64,000 bases of DNA from JANQOH01 sp965201115 (GTDB lineage: Bacteria > Pseudomonadota > Alphaproteobacteria > UBA7887). The stretch covers positions 3,610,141 through 3,674,140 of the forward strand of contig OZ241745.1 in the NCBI GenBank assembly GCA_965201115.1, given 5' to 3'. Shown here piece after piece: positions 50,283 through 58,942 of this stretch (positions are counted from its first letter, which is position 1; each line of letters starts with the position of its first letter). Made by a program: the position numbers and the translations under genes. Under the pieces are notes generated by a model. The model did no database searches and was not told where the DNA came from. It saw nothing but the letters and a program-made list of their open reading frames with translations.

Positions 50283-50837
50283 TTACGGCGCGAGCGGCGG
50301 CGAAACGCCCTCCGGCAGCGGCGCGCGAAACACGTTGAGCGTCATCGACACCAGCGTGTAGTAGCCGAGCACGCCCACCAGCTCGACGACGCCGGCGCGG
50401 CCGAGCAGCGCCTCCGCCGCCGCATAACGCGCGTCGGAGACATCGCGGCGCGCGAGCAGTTCCTGCGCGAAATCGTAAACCACCGCTTCGTCTTCGTTCC
50501 CGAACTCCGGCCGCGCGCGCGCCTCCAGCGCGTCGATGACGGCGGCGGAAAGCCCCGCCTCCAGCGCCAGTTTCTTGTGCGCGTACCACTCGAACTGCGC
50601 CGTCCACCAGCGCCCGACGCACAGAATCGCGAGCTCCTTGAGCCGCGGCTCGATCGACGTGCCGAAGCGCAGCAGCGCGCCGAGCTCCTGCGCGCGGTTC
50701 GCGAACTCCGGGCTTTGCAGCCACGCGTTGAACGGCCCGAACGCGCTCGGCCCGCGCGGCCCGGCGGCAATGGCGTCCCGCACGGCGCGCTGCGCCTCGG
50801 TCATATCCTCCGGCGCCAGCATCGGTACGCGGCTCAT
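50283..50837 (-). CDS. Carboxymuconolactone-decarboxylase-family protein without CxxC
   Basis: 184-residue all-helical protein of the AhpD/CMD fold: FANRAQELGALLRFGTSIEPRLKELAILCVGRWWTAQFEWYAHKKLALEAGL. The usual AhpD CxxC is absent; the equivalent position has E-W-Y-A-H, the gamma-carboxymuconolactone-decarboxylase-like form, so a peroxidase role is unlikely. The substrate is unknown. It is convergent with the thiolase gene. Confidence 0.87.
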   Translation of the reverse strand: MSRVPMLAPEDMTEAQRAVRDAIAAGPRGPSAFGPFNAWLQSPEFANRAQELGALLRFGTSIEPRLKELAILCVGRWWTAQFEWYAHKKLALEAGLSAAVIDALEARARPEFGNEDEAVVYDFAQELLARRDVSDARYAAAEALLGRAGVVELVGVLGYYTLVSMTLNVFRAPLPEGVSPPLAP

Positions 50838-51472
50838 GTCTCCCTCCATCCCCGATCGCCTCCCCGCCGCCGCAGGATAGCGCCGAACCGCTCCCGATAC
50901 CAGGCGCGCCGCCGCCGCGCCGAAGGCGCGGACTGCATGGGATCGCGCGCGTCCCCGCCCGCACGTCCCGACCGCCACGGCCGCCGCCGGGAAGAGCGCG
51001 CCGGCCGCAGCTCCCGCAGCCGCCGCATCGCGCGCCAACGTGTGGGCCGGAAGGCCGCGCCTTCGGCGCGCGAGCTGGCCGGACGTTCGCATGTTGACGC
51101 CGCCTACGGCAATAACGCGGCGAATCCGGGTGCGCCGGCCTCCAGGCCGGCACCTTTGCACGGCGCGGACAATCGGCAACGACGTCGATGACAGCGCGAT
51201 CTACCCCTTGCCAACCCGAATACGCCGCGAGGCCGGCGCCGATCTCCAACGTTACGTTTACTCCTTCAAAACTCAGCAATTCTGTCGGAAACGATGGGCT
51301 ATACCCGTAAAGCGGGCGATGCGCAGGCAGGGGGGCGGCGTATCGTGGGGGTTGTCATACCACTCGAACTTCAACCATATCCATGAAATGGATTCATGCG
51401 GTCAAATGCAAAGGGCACGCCCTGTAGAACACCCTGGGGTTACTTGAAGTTGCAGCGGTATTATATCGAGCG
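50838..51472. other. 635-base spacer with dispersed repeats, no gene seen
   Basis: Between the CMD-like gene and the HNH nuclease. The first 250 bases are palindromic GC-rich repeats. The rest (about 51180-51470) is AT-richer with no open frame showing recognisable motifs. It may mark one boundary of the Septu-like insertion. Confidence 0.55.
50914..51090. repeat. Dispersed hairpin repeat copy at 50.9 kb
   Basis: Contains gccgcgccgaaggcgcgg, then gggatcgcgcgcgtccccg and cccgcacgtcccgacc, close to the copy at 22.96 kb and to that after soxA. A degenerate opposite arm (aacgtgtgggccgg) and a gcgccttcggcgcg hairpin follow at 51040-51075. Confidence 0.8.
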
Positions 51473-52330
51473 TCACCGACATCGACCGTTCGGGGAGCGT
51501 CGGCAACCCTTCGCTATCCCGAACCGACGGCGCCAGCCCAGGGCTTCGGGAACGTCCGCGAACAGACGCCGCAGCTCGGCGATGCGAAGATGTTGCCTCT
51601 CCATTTCCCGCCAGACCGTGGGGTGGGCGCTCGTCAGAATGCCGCGCTTCAAGGCCTCGAGCCTGGCGGCGCCCACTCCTCGATTTCGGGCATTCCCGTA
51701 CTCCACGAGACGAGCGCAGTACGCGCCATAGGCCTCTTGCCGCGCCGCCAACAGAATGTCGCGATTCAGATCGAGTATCTTGATCGTATAGCTTGCACGT
51801 GCGCCGGAGAGCGGAGCTGCGTTCTCCTTCGGCCGGAACATGAAGGTTCCCAAAATGTCAAGATCGAGAAACTCCAGGGGATCCTCGCGGCGCGGGTCGA
51901 TCGGGGCCGGCGCGCCCCTGCGCGGCGGGCGGACCGGGGCGCTCCTCGGCCTCGTGACGTCCACGACCTCGCCGTCGCGGAGCACGGCAAAGCGGTTGCC
52001 CTTGCTCCGATTGCACAACCCACAAGAAAGCAGATAGTTCTCCCATACGAAGACGGTTTCGGGATACAGGTCCCTGGGCTTGATGTGTTCGATCTCGTCG
52101 GCGGCCGAGTCTTCGCAGTATCCGCAACGGCGAGCGCCGCCGCACGTATCGGCGAGTCGGCCGCGAACCCGGTGAAAAACCGGGTTGCTCTGCCGGTTGC
52201 GGTTGCCGAAGAGCCGGCGCCCTGCCTCCACTCGCGCGGCGTAGTCTCCCGCAGAGTCGACCTGCTTTTGGTACCCCTCAAGGTCGCGCCTCGTCCGGCG
52301 GGCGAGGCCCGGGTCTCTCAACGGCAGCAT
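51473..52330 (-). CDS. HNH endonuclease, PtuB-like (Septu-type defence)
   Basis: 285 residues with a zinc-containing HNH core: C69-x-x-C72 and C103-x-x-C106 in RRCGYC and LSCGLCNRSKGNRF, with E81-H82 in DEIEHIKPRDLYPE and N98 in WENYL. This is the retron/Septu PtuB type of HNH. The N-terminal region resembles the linker that contacts the ATPase. It starts eight bases after the ATPase gene, in the order ATPase then HNH, the Septu layout. In Septu, PtuA and PtuB form a complex that cuts DNA during phage infection. No reverse transcriptase is near, so this is not a retron. Confidence 0.84.
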   Translation of the reverse strand: MLPLRDPGLARRTRRDLEGYQKQVDSAGDYAARVEAGRRLFGNRNRQSNPVFHRVRGRLADTCGGARRCGYCEDSAADEIEHIKPRDLYPETVFVWENYLLSCGLCNRSKGNRFAVLRDGEVVDVTRPRSAPVRPPRRGAPAPIDPRREDPLEFLDLDILGTFMFRPKENAAPLSGARASYTIKILDLNRDILLAARQEAYGAYCARLVEYGNARNRGVGAARLEALKRGILTSAHPTVWREMERQHLRIAELRRLFADVPEALGWRRRFGIAKGCRRSPNGRCR

Positions 52331-52337
52331 CGGCTAT

Positions 52338-53624
52338 TCAATCCACGGCGGCGGTATGGTTGGGGGAGCTCGGCATCGCCGCGCGCAGGCTCTCCAGCTC
52401 GCGCTGCTCGGTCCCGGATAATTTAGCGCTCAGCCGCTTGCGGTTGAGCCGCGCGAGCCGCTCGAGTTTTTTCTTCGACCGCCCGGATCGGGTAACGTTT
52501 ACGCCGAACAGCTCCGTGCCGTAGGCGTCGAGTATATTCCCGTCGATCAGGCGGTCCAGTTCCGATCCAGTAACGCGCCGCGGTTCGTTTTCCGAGTCCG
52601 GCGCCGGCAGGAGCCAGACGCTCCCGCGCCGCGCCGCGCGGCATACGATGGGACTGTGCGTCGTAACCAGAAACTGCACTTTCGGGAATCGTTCCACGAA
52701 CCATTCGCCGATGCGCGCCTGCCAGGCGGGATGCAGGTGGGTGTCGATTTCATCGATTGCAACCACACCGGGAAGGGCGACCGCGCCAGCTTCCGGGTCG
52801 ATCGCTTCGAGCGTTGCGTCGGGGCCGTAGGCCAGAAACATCAGGCGCATTGTCTCGAACGTCAGGCTGAGCATGGAACGGTACCCGTCGCTCATCTCTT
52901 CGACCGGAACGTGCGCGCCGAGGGCGTCCTTTACGGTTACGCGCTCCGATGTCACATCGCATATGCGCGCGCCGTGCGGCAGCAGCGCCGACTCGTTCAC
53001 GAACGCGATTACGGTCTTGAGTGTCTCGTCCGCGCGGTACTCTTTTTCGAATTCCTTGACACGCAGATTCTTCAGCCACCGCAGGCTTTCCCCGAGCGCG
53101 ACGTTCTCGCCGAACGCCGACAGGTGCGGCGCCAGCCGCGCATGAGTGAGATAGAGCCTGTCCATCTCCGGCGCGCCGCCCGAAAACCGGCGAAACGGTC
53201 CGAACGAAGCCGAAAACCACCCCGCGCCGCCGCCCCATACGGTTCTGCCGGCGTAGTTGTTATCGGAGAAGTGGATTTCAGGCGGACCGCCGCGCTTGCG
53301 CGGAGCGATCCTTACCATGGCGTCGGCCGGTCCCGCGCCCGGGCGTCCGCGCCCGGTCCACTTGTCGTCGCCGTGCGGGCGCAAACGGATGTCGACCCGG
53401 CCCGACGCGCGGCCCCATGACAGCCAAGTCCTCCAATCCTGCCTGGTGGCGAGGGCGTTCGCCTGGCCCATGAGCGCCAAAGCCAGAGCGCGGACGACGG
53501 TGGTCTTGCCGGAGCCGTTGTCGCCGAGTAGCACATGCCACCCGGCCTGCTCCTCGTCGGTCAGGTCGAAATCGAATCGCCGAATCGACCGGGCGTTTCG
53601 GATTTTGAGCGACTGTACGTGCAT
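52338..53624 (-). CDS. PtuA-like AAA/ABC-type ATPase (Septu-type defence)
   Basis: 428 residues. The SMC/RecF-like N-terminus is LKIRNARSIRRFDFDL, with Walker A GDNGSGKTT at 34-42, and a late Walker B with VVAIDEIDTHLHPAWQ and H-loop TTHSPIVCRAA. The middle insertion and 70-residue C-terminal tail (LERLARLNRKRLSAKLSGTEQRELESL) fit PtuA-like proteins. The HNH gene follows directly. GC content is visibly lower than in the flanking SDR gene, a sign of transfer. An OLD-type ATPase with another nuclease is a less likely reading. Confidence 0.84.
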   Translation of the reverse strand: MHVQSLKIRNARSIRRFDFDLTDEEQAGWHVLLGDNGSGKTTVVRALALALMGQANALATRQDWRTWLSWGRASGRVDIRLRPHGDDKWTGRGRPGAGPADAMVRIAPRKRGGPPEIHFSDNNYAGRTVWGGGAGWFSASFGPFRRFSGGAPEMDRLYLTHARLAPHLSAFGENVALGESLRWLKNLRVKEFEKEYRADETLKTVIAFVNESALLPHGARICDVTSERVTVKDALGAHVPVEEMSDGYRSMLSLTFETMRLMFLAYGPDATLEAIDPEAGAVALPGVVAIDEIDTHLHPAWQARIGEWFVERFPKVQFLVTTHSPIVCRAARRGSVWLLPAPDSENEPRRVTGSELDRLIDGNILDAYGTELFGVNVTRSGRSKKKLERLARLNRKRLSAKLSGTEQRELESLRAAMPSSPNHTAAVD

Positions 53625-53733
53625 CGACGCGGCCTCGCGAAATCGACGCCCCTATCGTTTCACGCCACCTGCACGCCTGCAACCCCGCGACAGCGGACGT
53701 CGGCCGGCGGGGATTCGCGAGCGGCGGGGACGG

Positions 53734-54507
53734 TCAGGTCTCCGGTTTCCAGCCGGGGTGCTGGATGTAGGTGGAGCGGGCCAGCCATCCGGCGTCGATG
53801 GGGAGGGCGGCGCCGGTTATCGCGGCGGCGTCTCCGGAGCAGAGGAACCATACGCCGGCGGCGACTTCCGACGGCTTCACCATGCGTCCGAAGGCGCTCT
53901 GCGCGTTCATCATCGCGGGGTCGCGCAGGCCGGCGTCGATGCGCGCCTGCATTTGTTCGCTGCGCACGTAGCCCGGCACGACCGCGTTGACGCGCACGCC
54001 GGACGGGCCGAGATCGGCGGCGAGGATCGCGGTCAGGTTGTCGATCGCCGCCTTGCCCGGCCCGTAGCCGTGCAGCGGAAACGCGCGCGCAGCGGACGTG
54101 GAGGAGACATTGACGATGGCCCCGCGCCCGCGCCGCTGCATCGCCGGGGCGAAGGCGCGGCAACACAGATACGTCCCGCGATAGTTCACGGCCCATATGC
54201 GGTCGTGTTCCGCCATGTCCATGTCGGCGAGGCGCGTCGCGTTCTGCAGCAGCCCGGCGGAATTGACCAGCACGCCGGCGTCTTCGGCCTCGCGGGCCAG
54301 CGCGGCGACCGATGCTTCCTCAGCGACGTCGAGCGCGGCGGCGCGGGCTTCGCCGCCCGCCGCGGCGATTTCCGCCGCGACGCGCCGGGCGCCCTCGGCA
54401 TTTATGTCGGCGACGACCGCGAGGTCGCCCTCGCGCGCGAACCGCAAGGCGCAGGCGCGCCCGATCCCGCTCGCGGCGCCCGTCACGACCGCTGTGCGTT
54501 TCGGCAT
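53734..54507 (-). CDS. Short-chain dehydrogenase/reductase
   Basis: 257-residue classical SDR with all key residues: nucleotide site TGAASGIGRACAL, NSAG, catalytic Ser in NVSSTSAARAF, and Y-x-x-x-K in GYGPGKAAIDN. The C-terminal block is ITGAALPIDAGWLARSTY. Substrate unknown. It is divergent from a class III CoA-transferase gene 90 bases away, which is compatible with a shared catabolic pathway. Confidence 0.9.
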   Translation of the reverse strand: MPKRTAVVTGAASGIGRACALRFAREGDLAVVADINAEGARRVAAEIAAAGGEARAAALDVAEEASVAALAREAEDAGVLVNSAGLLQNATRLADMDMAEHDRIWAVNYRGTYLCCRAFAPAMQRRGRGAIVNVSSTSAARAFPLHGYGPGKAAIDNLTAILAADLGPSGVRVNAVVPGYVRSEQMQARIDAGLRDPAMMNAQSAFGRMVKPSEVAAGVWFLCSGDAAAITGAALPIDAGWLARSTYIQHPGWKPET

Positions 54508-54595
54508 GCCGTATCCCTCCTCTCGTTCGCCGGGGCGCGTTCGCCGCCGGGAAAAGGTTCCCCGCGACGGCGGCGCATTGTAGCATTGCCGGGTC

Positions 54596-55807
54596 ATGGA
54601 CGGGGCGCTTTCGCATATCCGGGTGCTCGATCTGTCGCGGGTGCTGGCGGGGCCGTGGGCGACGCAGACGCTGGGCGACATGGGCGCCGAGATCGTCAAG
54701 GTCGAGCGGCCCGGCAAGGGCGACGACACGCGCGGCTGGGGGCCGCCTTACCTGCCCGGGCCCGATGGGCGCCCGACGGCGGAAACCGCCTATTTTCTCA
54801 GCGCCAACCGGGGCAAGAAGTCGGTCTGCATCGACCTGTCGGCGCCGCGCGGGCAGGAGCTGGTCCGTGCGCTGGCGGCGAAATCCGACGCACTCGTCGA
54901 GAACTTCAAGGTCGGCGGCCTCGCCCGCTACGGGCTGGATTACGACAGCCTGCGCGCGGTCAACCCCCGCCTCGTCTATTGCTCGATCACCGGGTTCGGG
55001 CAGACCGGCCCCTATGCGGCGCGCGGCGGCTACGATTTCATGATCCAGGCGATGGGCGGCGTCATGAGTCTGACCGGCGAGCCCGGCGGCGCGCCGCAAA
55101 AGGCGGGGCTCGCGGTCTCCGACCTGTTCTGCGGCATGTATGCGACGGTGGCGATCCTCGCCGCTCTGGCGTATCGCGAGCGTTCGGGCGAGGGGCAGCA
55201 TATCGACCTCGCGCTGTTCGATACGACCATCGCCGCTCTCTCGACGATGGCGGCCAACTATTTCGCCACGGGCGTTCCGCCGGCGCGGCTGGGCAACGCC
55301 CACCCCAACGTGGCGCCCTATCAGCTCTACCCCGCCGCCGACGGGCATATCGTGGTGACGGTGGGCAACGACGGGCAGTTCGCGCGGCTGTGCGCGGCGA
55401 TCGGCCGGCCCGAACTCGCCGCCGACGCGCGCTTTGCGAACAATGCGGGCCGGCTGGCCAACCGCGCCGCTCTCGACGCGCATATCGGCGGCGCGCTGCG
55501 CGGCCGCCCCGCCGCCGAGTGGCTGGCGCTGCTGGCCGAACGCAACGTTCCATGCGCGCCGGTGAACGACATCGCCCAGGTCTTCGCCGACCCGCAGGCG
55601 GTCCATCGCGGGATGAAGGCGGTGCTGCCGCACGCCTCGGGGGCGGCGGCGGCGCATGCGGGCAACCCGCTGCGTTTTTCGCGCACGCCGGTGCGCTATA
55701 CGGGGTCGGCTCCGACGCTCGGCGCGCACACCGATTCGGTGCTCTCCGGCGTTCTCGGGCTGTCCGGCAGGGAAATCGCCGCGTTGCGCGCGGAGGGCGT
55801 TGTATGA
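54596..55807 (+). CDS. CaiB/BaiF class III CoA-transferase
   Basis: Transfers CoA between carboxylic acids through an aspartyl-CoA thioester. The 403-residue protein has family blocks IRVLDLSRVLAGPWATQTLGDMGAEIVKVERPGKGDDTRGWGPP, NRGKKSVCIDL, and the catalytic Asp in GLAVSDLFCGMYATVAILAAL. Substrate not predictable from sequence. The neighbouring SDR and amidase may use the same acid or amide. Confidence 0.93.
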   Translation: MDGALSHIRVLDLSRVLAGPWATQTLGDMGAEIVKVERPGKGDDTRGWGPPYLPGPDGRPTAETAYFLSANRGKKSVCIDLSAPRGQELVRALAAKSDALVENFKVGGLARYGLDYDSLRAVNPRLVYCSITGFGQTGPYAARGGYDFMIQAMGGVMSLTGEPGGAPQKAGLAVSDLFCGMYATVAILAALAYRERSGEGQHIDLALFDTTIAALSTMAANYFATGVPPARLGNAHPNVAPYQLYPAADGHIVVTVGNDGQFARLCAAIGRPELAADARFANNAGRLANRAALDAHIGGALRGRPAAEWLALLAERNVPCAPVNDIAQVFADPQAVHRGMKAVLPHASGAAAAHAGNPLRFSRTPVRYTGSAPTLGAHTDSVLSGVLGLSGREIAALRAEGVV

Positions 55808-55857
55808 TGTAATATGATACAGTGCCGCGAAAGATACGGAAGGCGGGGAGAGGGGCG

Positions 55858-57231
55858 GTGGCGAATACGGACCCGCGCCGGGCGCAGTGGCGTGGACTGA
55901 GCGCGGTCGAACAGGGAGATGCGATCGCGCGCGGCGAGGTCGACCCGCGCGAACTGTGCGCCCACTACTTCGCGCGCATCGAGGCGCATGAGGGCGCGCG
56001 CGCGATTTATGTGCGCACGACGCGCGCGCGCGCCGAAGCCGAGGCCGAGGCCGCCGCGAAGCGCGCGGCGGAAGGCCGGCGCGCCAGCCGCCTCGACGGC
56101 GTCCCGATCTCGTGGAAGGACATATACGACACGGCGGGAACGCCGACCGAGATGGGCACGCCGCTGTTCGCGGGGCGCACGCCGCGGCGCGACGCCGAAT
56201 GCCTGGAGCGCGCCGCCCGCGCCGGTCTCGTCTGCCTCGGGAAGACCAACACCGTGCAGTTCGCGCTCGGCGGAATCGGGACCAACCCGGCGACGGGAAC
56301 GCCGCCGAACGCGGCCATGACCGATGTTCCGCGCGCGCCGGGCGGCTCGTCGAGCGGGGCGGCGGCGTCGGTCGCGCACGGGCTCGCGGCGGCGGGGATC
56401 GGCTCCGATACCGGCGGGTCGGTGCGCATCCCGGCGGCGTGGAACGGGCTGGTCGGCCTCAAGACCTCGGTCGGCGCCATCCCGACCGCGGGCGTCATGC
56501 CGCTTGCGCCGACGCTGGATACGGTCGGTCCGCTGTGCGTTTCCGTGCCCGACGCGGCGGCGCTGTTCGCGGTTTTCGCGGCGCGTCCGCCGCCGGACAC
56601 GGCGGGCGGCGGGCTTGAGCGCGCCCGCTTCCTGGTTGCCGAGGGAATGGCATGGGACGGCGCCGACGCCGAGGTCGCGGAGGCGGTCGAGCGCGCCGTC
56701 GCGGCGCTCGCCGCCGCCGGCGCCGCCGTCGAGCGCGGCCCGGTTCCGGAGTTCGGGGAAATTCACGAGTGCCTGAACCGCCACGGCGGCATCGTTACCG
56801 CCGAGGGCTATGTCCAGTGGCGCCAATGGATCGACAACCGCGCCGACGAGATCGATCCTGACGTATTGGCGCGTTTCCGCCAGGGCCGCGACATGAGCGC
56901 CGCCGACGTGGAGACGGTGCGCGCGGCGGCGCGGCGGCTCTCGCGGGCGCTTTGCGAGCGCCTGGCCGGGTACGACGCCGTGCTCTTGCCCGCCGCGCCG
57001 ATTCTGCCGCCGCCGCTGGCGGAAACGCGCGCGAGCCGCGAAGCCTACGACCGCGCCAACATGCTGGCCCTGCGCAACACGCGCATCGGCAATGTGCTGC
57101 CGTGCTGCGCGCTGACCCTGCCGTGCGGCCGCCCCGGCGCGCCCGCCGGGCTGATGGCGATGGCGCCGGCGGGGCAGGACGCGCGCCTGCTGCGCGTGGG
57201 CGCCGGGATGGAGCGCGCGTTATGCCGATAG
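55858..57231 (+). CDS. Amidase-signature family hydrolase
   Basis: 457-residue amidase. The Ser-cisSer-Lys triad is placed by the Lys in VPISWKDIYD, the cis-Ser in GGSSSGAAASVAHGLAAAGIGSDTGGSVRIPA and the nucleophile Ser within the SDTGGS motif. It hydrolyses an amide or, in some relatives, transfers to tRNA; GatA would be accompanied by gatBC, absent here. I chose the GTG at 55858, which follows GGGGAGAGG; a GTG at 55822 is in frame. Confidence 0.92.
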   Translation: MANTDPRRAQWRGLSAVEQGDAIARGEVDPRELCAHYFARIEAHEGARAIYVRTTRARAEAEAEAAAKRAAEGRRASRLDGVPISWKDIYDTAGTPTEMGTPLFAGRTPRRDAECLERAARAGLVCLGKTNTVQFALGGIGTNPATGTPPNAAMTDVPRAPGGSSSGAAASVAHGLAAAGIGSDTGGSVRIPAAWNGLVGLKTSVGAIPTAGVMPLAPTLDTVGPLCVSVPDAAALFAVFAARPPPDTAGGGLERARFLVAEGMAWDGADAEVAEAVERAVAALAAAGAAVERGPVPEFGEIHECLNRHGGIVTAEGYVQWRQWIDNRADEIDPDVLARFRQGRDMSAADVETVRAAARRLSRALCERLAGYDAVLLPAAPILPPPLAETRASREAYDRANMLALRNTRIGNVLPCCALTLPCGRPGAPAGLMAMAPAGQDARLLRVGAGMERALCR

Positions 57232-57241
57232 CTGCCCCGTA

Positions 57242-57262
57242 CCCCCCCCCCCCCCCCCCCCC
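57242..57262. repeat. Homopolymer run of 21 C
   Basis: Twenty-one consecutive C, about 90 bases upstream of the first ammonium transporter start, followed by a further C6 run. It could vary in length and tune expression, or be an assembly artefact. Confidence 0.8.
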
Positions 57263-57349
57263 GCGCCATACCCCCCGTCCGCGCGCCGTTGCATAACGAA
57301 GGGAGCGATGGCCTCCCCATCCGGGCGCCCCCGCACAGGGAAGGGAGCG

Positions 57350-58666
57350 ATGACCGTGATTGTCAAGACCGTTCTCGCCGCCGCGGCCGCGGCGGCCGCG
57401 CTGGCGGCCCCCGCCGCCGCCCAGGACGCCGCCGGCCCGATCTCCGAGGCGGCCTATATATTCAACACGTTCGGGATACTGGTGTGCGGCGCGCTCGTCA
57501 TGTGGATGGCGGCGGGCTTCTGCCTGCTGGAGGCGGGCCTGGTGCGCGGCAAGAGCGCCGCCGCCATCTGCGCCAAGAATATCGGCCTCTACGCCATCGC
57601 CGGCCTCGCGTATTTCGTCGTCGGCTACAACCTGATGTACAGCGGCGTCGAAGGCGGTTTCATGGGCAGCCCGGGCTGGTTCAACTCGTCGGACCCGGCC
57701 TGGGAGGCGGATGATCGTCTCGCCGCGCCGGCCCGGTGGTTTTTCCAGATGGTGTTCGTCGCGACGGCCGCGTCGATCGTCTCCGGCGCGGTGGCCGAGC
57801 GCGTGCGGCTGTGGCCGTTCCTGATCTTCATCGCCGTGCTGACCGGCATCGTCTATCCCGTCCAAGGCTCCTGGCTGTGGGGCGACGGCTGGCTGGCGGC
57901 GGCGGGCTTCAAGGATTTCGCCGGCTCGACGGTCGTGCATGCGACCGGCGGCTGGGCGGCGCTGGCGGGCGCGCTGCTGCTCGGCGCCCGCGCCGGACGG
58001 TACGGGCCCGAAGGCGACGTGCGGCCGATGCCGGGGTCGGCGCTGCCGCTCTCGACGCTTGGCGTGTTCATCCTGTGGATCGGCTGGTTCGGGTTTAACG
58101 GCGGCTCGCGGCTGGCGTTGGGGACCGGCGACGACGCGGCGGCGATGGCGCAGATATTCGCCAACACCAACCTGGCCGCCGCGGGCGGCGTGGTGGCCGC
58201 CATGCTGATGGCGCAGGCGATCTACGACAAGGTGGACCTGACGATGACGCTCAACGGCGCGCTCGGCGGCCTGGTGAGCATCACCGCCGAGCCGCTGGCG
58301 CCGAGCTTCGCGGCCGCGGTCCTGATCGGCGGCGTCGGCGGCGCGCTCGTCGTCCTCGCCATCCCCCTGCTCGACCGGCTGCGCGTCGACGACGTGGTGG
58401 GCGCCATCCCGGTGCATCTCGTGTGCGGGATATGGGGGACTCTGGCCGTCCCGATAACGAACGCCGACGCAAGCTTCGGCGCGCAACTACTGGGCATCGC
58501 CGCGACCGGCGGCTTCGTGGCCGCCGCCAGTTTCATCGTGTGGGCGTCGCTCAAGGGAACGGTCGGCATTCGCCTGACCGGCGACGCCGAGCGGAGCGGC
58601 GCCGACCGGGCCGCGCTCGGCATGGAGGCGTGGCCCGAATTCGTCGATGCGTCGAAGCGGCCGTAG
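57350..58666 (+). CDS. amtB: Ammonium transporter 1
   Basis: Inner-membrane ammonium channel of 438 residues with a signal-like N-terminus (MTVIVKTVLAAAAAAAALAAPAAAQ) and about eleven membrane helices. Family blocks are CLLEAGLVRGKSAAAICAKNIG, GSTVVHATGGWAALAGALLLGAR, WIGWFGFNGGS, and VVGAIPVHLVCGIWGTLAVPI; the paired pore His lie in VVHAT and IPVHL. AAGGGAG precedes the ATG at 57350. A second AAGGGAGCGATG stands at 57298-57310, in frame, so an N-terminal extension is possible. No glnK gene is beside it. Confidence 0.95.
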   Translation: MTVIVKTVLAAAAAAAALAAPAAAQDAAGPISEAAYIFNTFGILVCGALVMWMAAGFCLLEAGLVRGKSAAAICAKNIGLYAIAGLAYFVVGYNLMYSGVEGGFMGSPGWFNSSDPAWEADDRLAAPARWFFQMVFVATAASIVSGAVAERVRLWPFLIFIAVLTGIVYPVQGSWLWGDGWLAAAGFKDFAGSTVVHATGGWAALAGALLLGARAGRYGPEGDVRPMPGSALPLSTLGVFILWIGWFGFNGGSRLALGTGDDAAAMAQIFANTNLAAAGGVVAAMLMAQAIYDKVDLTMTLNGALGGLVSITAEPLAPSFAAAVLIGGVGGALVVLAIPLLDRLRVDDVVGAIPVHLVCGIWGTLAVPITNADASFGAQLLGIAATGGFVAAASFIVWASLKGTVGIRLTGDAERSGADRAALGMEAWPEFVDASKRP

Positions 58667-58818
58667 CGCGGCGCCGGCGTCTTGCCGGCGCCTCTTCGCC
58701 GGTTGCGGCGCAGTCCATGCCTACAAACTGTGCAGATCGAGGGCGATGCTCCTGAACATGGCTTAAATTATCGGCGCCAAGAGCCGCGGCCGCCGCGCTT
58801 CTTCGCGGGTTTCCGGGT

Positions 58819-58834
58819 TGGCATGTTTCTTGAA
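58819..58834 (+). promoter_or_regulatory. Candidate sigma-54 promoter upstream of the second amt gene
   Basis: The sequence TGGCATGTTTCTTGAA fits the sigma-54 consensus TGGCACGN4TTGCW at all but two defined positions, with correct GG-N10-G(C) spacing; the -12 element reads GA instead of GC. It lies 109 bases upstream of the start. Nitrogen control of amt genes by NtrC/sigma-54 is common. Confidence 0.35.
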
Positions 58835-58942
58835 CGTCCGAAGCCCGTATGGGCGGCCCGCCGGGGCCGTCCGGCAACGGACGCGGCGGCGCGCGACGGG
58901 CAAATCCACCGTGCGCGCTTCGCCGATACGGGAGGATTGCAC

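Noticed and set aside
45806..51279. Very long open frames opposite glcDE, thiolase and neighbours
   Set aside because: High GC leaves antisense frames open; they lack protein motifs, are Arg/Ala-rich, and lie over well-supported genes.
51180..51447. Small gene in the spacer before the HNH nuclease
   Set aside because: The open stretch has no ribosome site, no motif and mixed codon use.
51473..53624. Retron with PtuAB effector
   Set aside because: No reverse transcriptase gene and no msr/msd-like structure is visible beside the ATPase and HNH genes.
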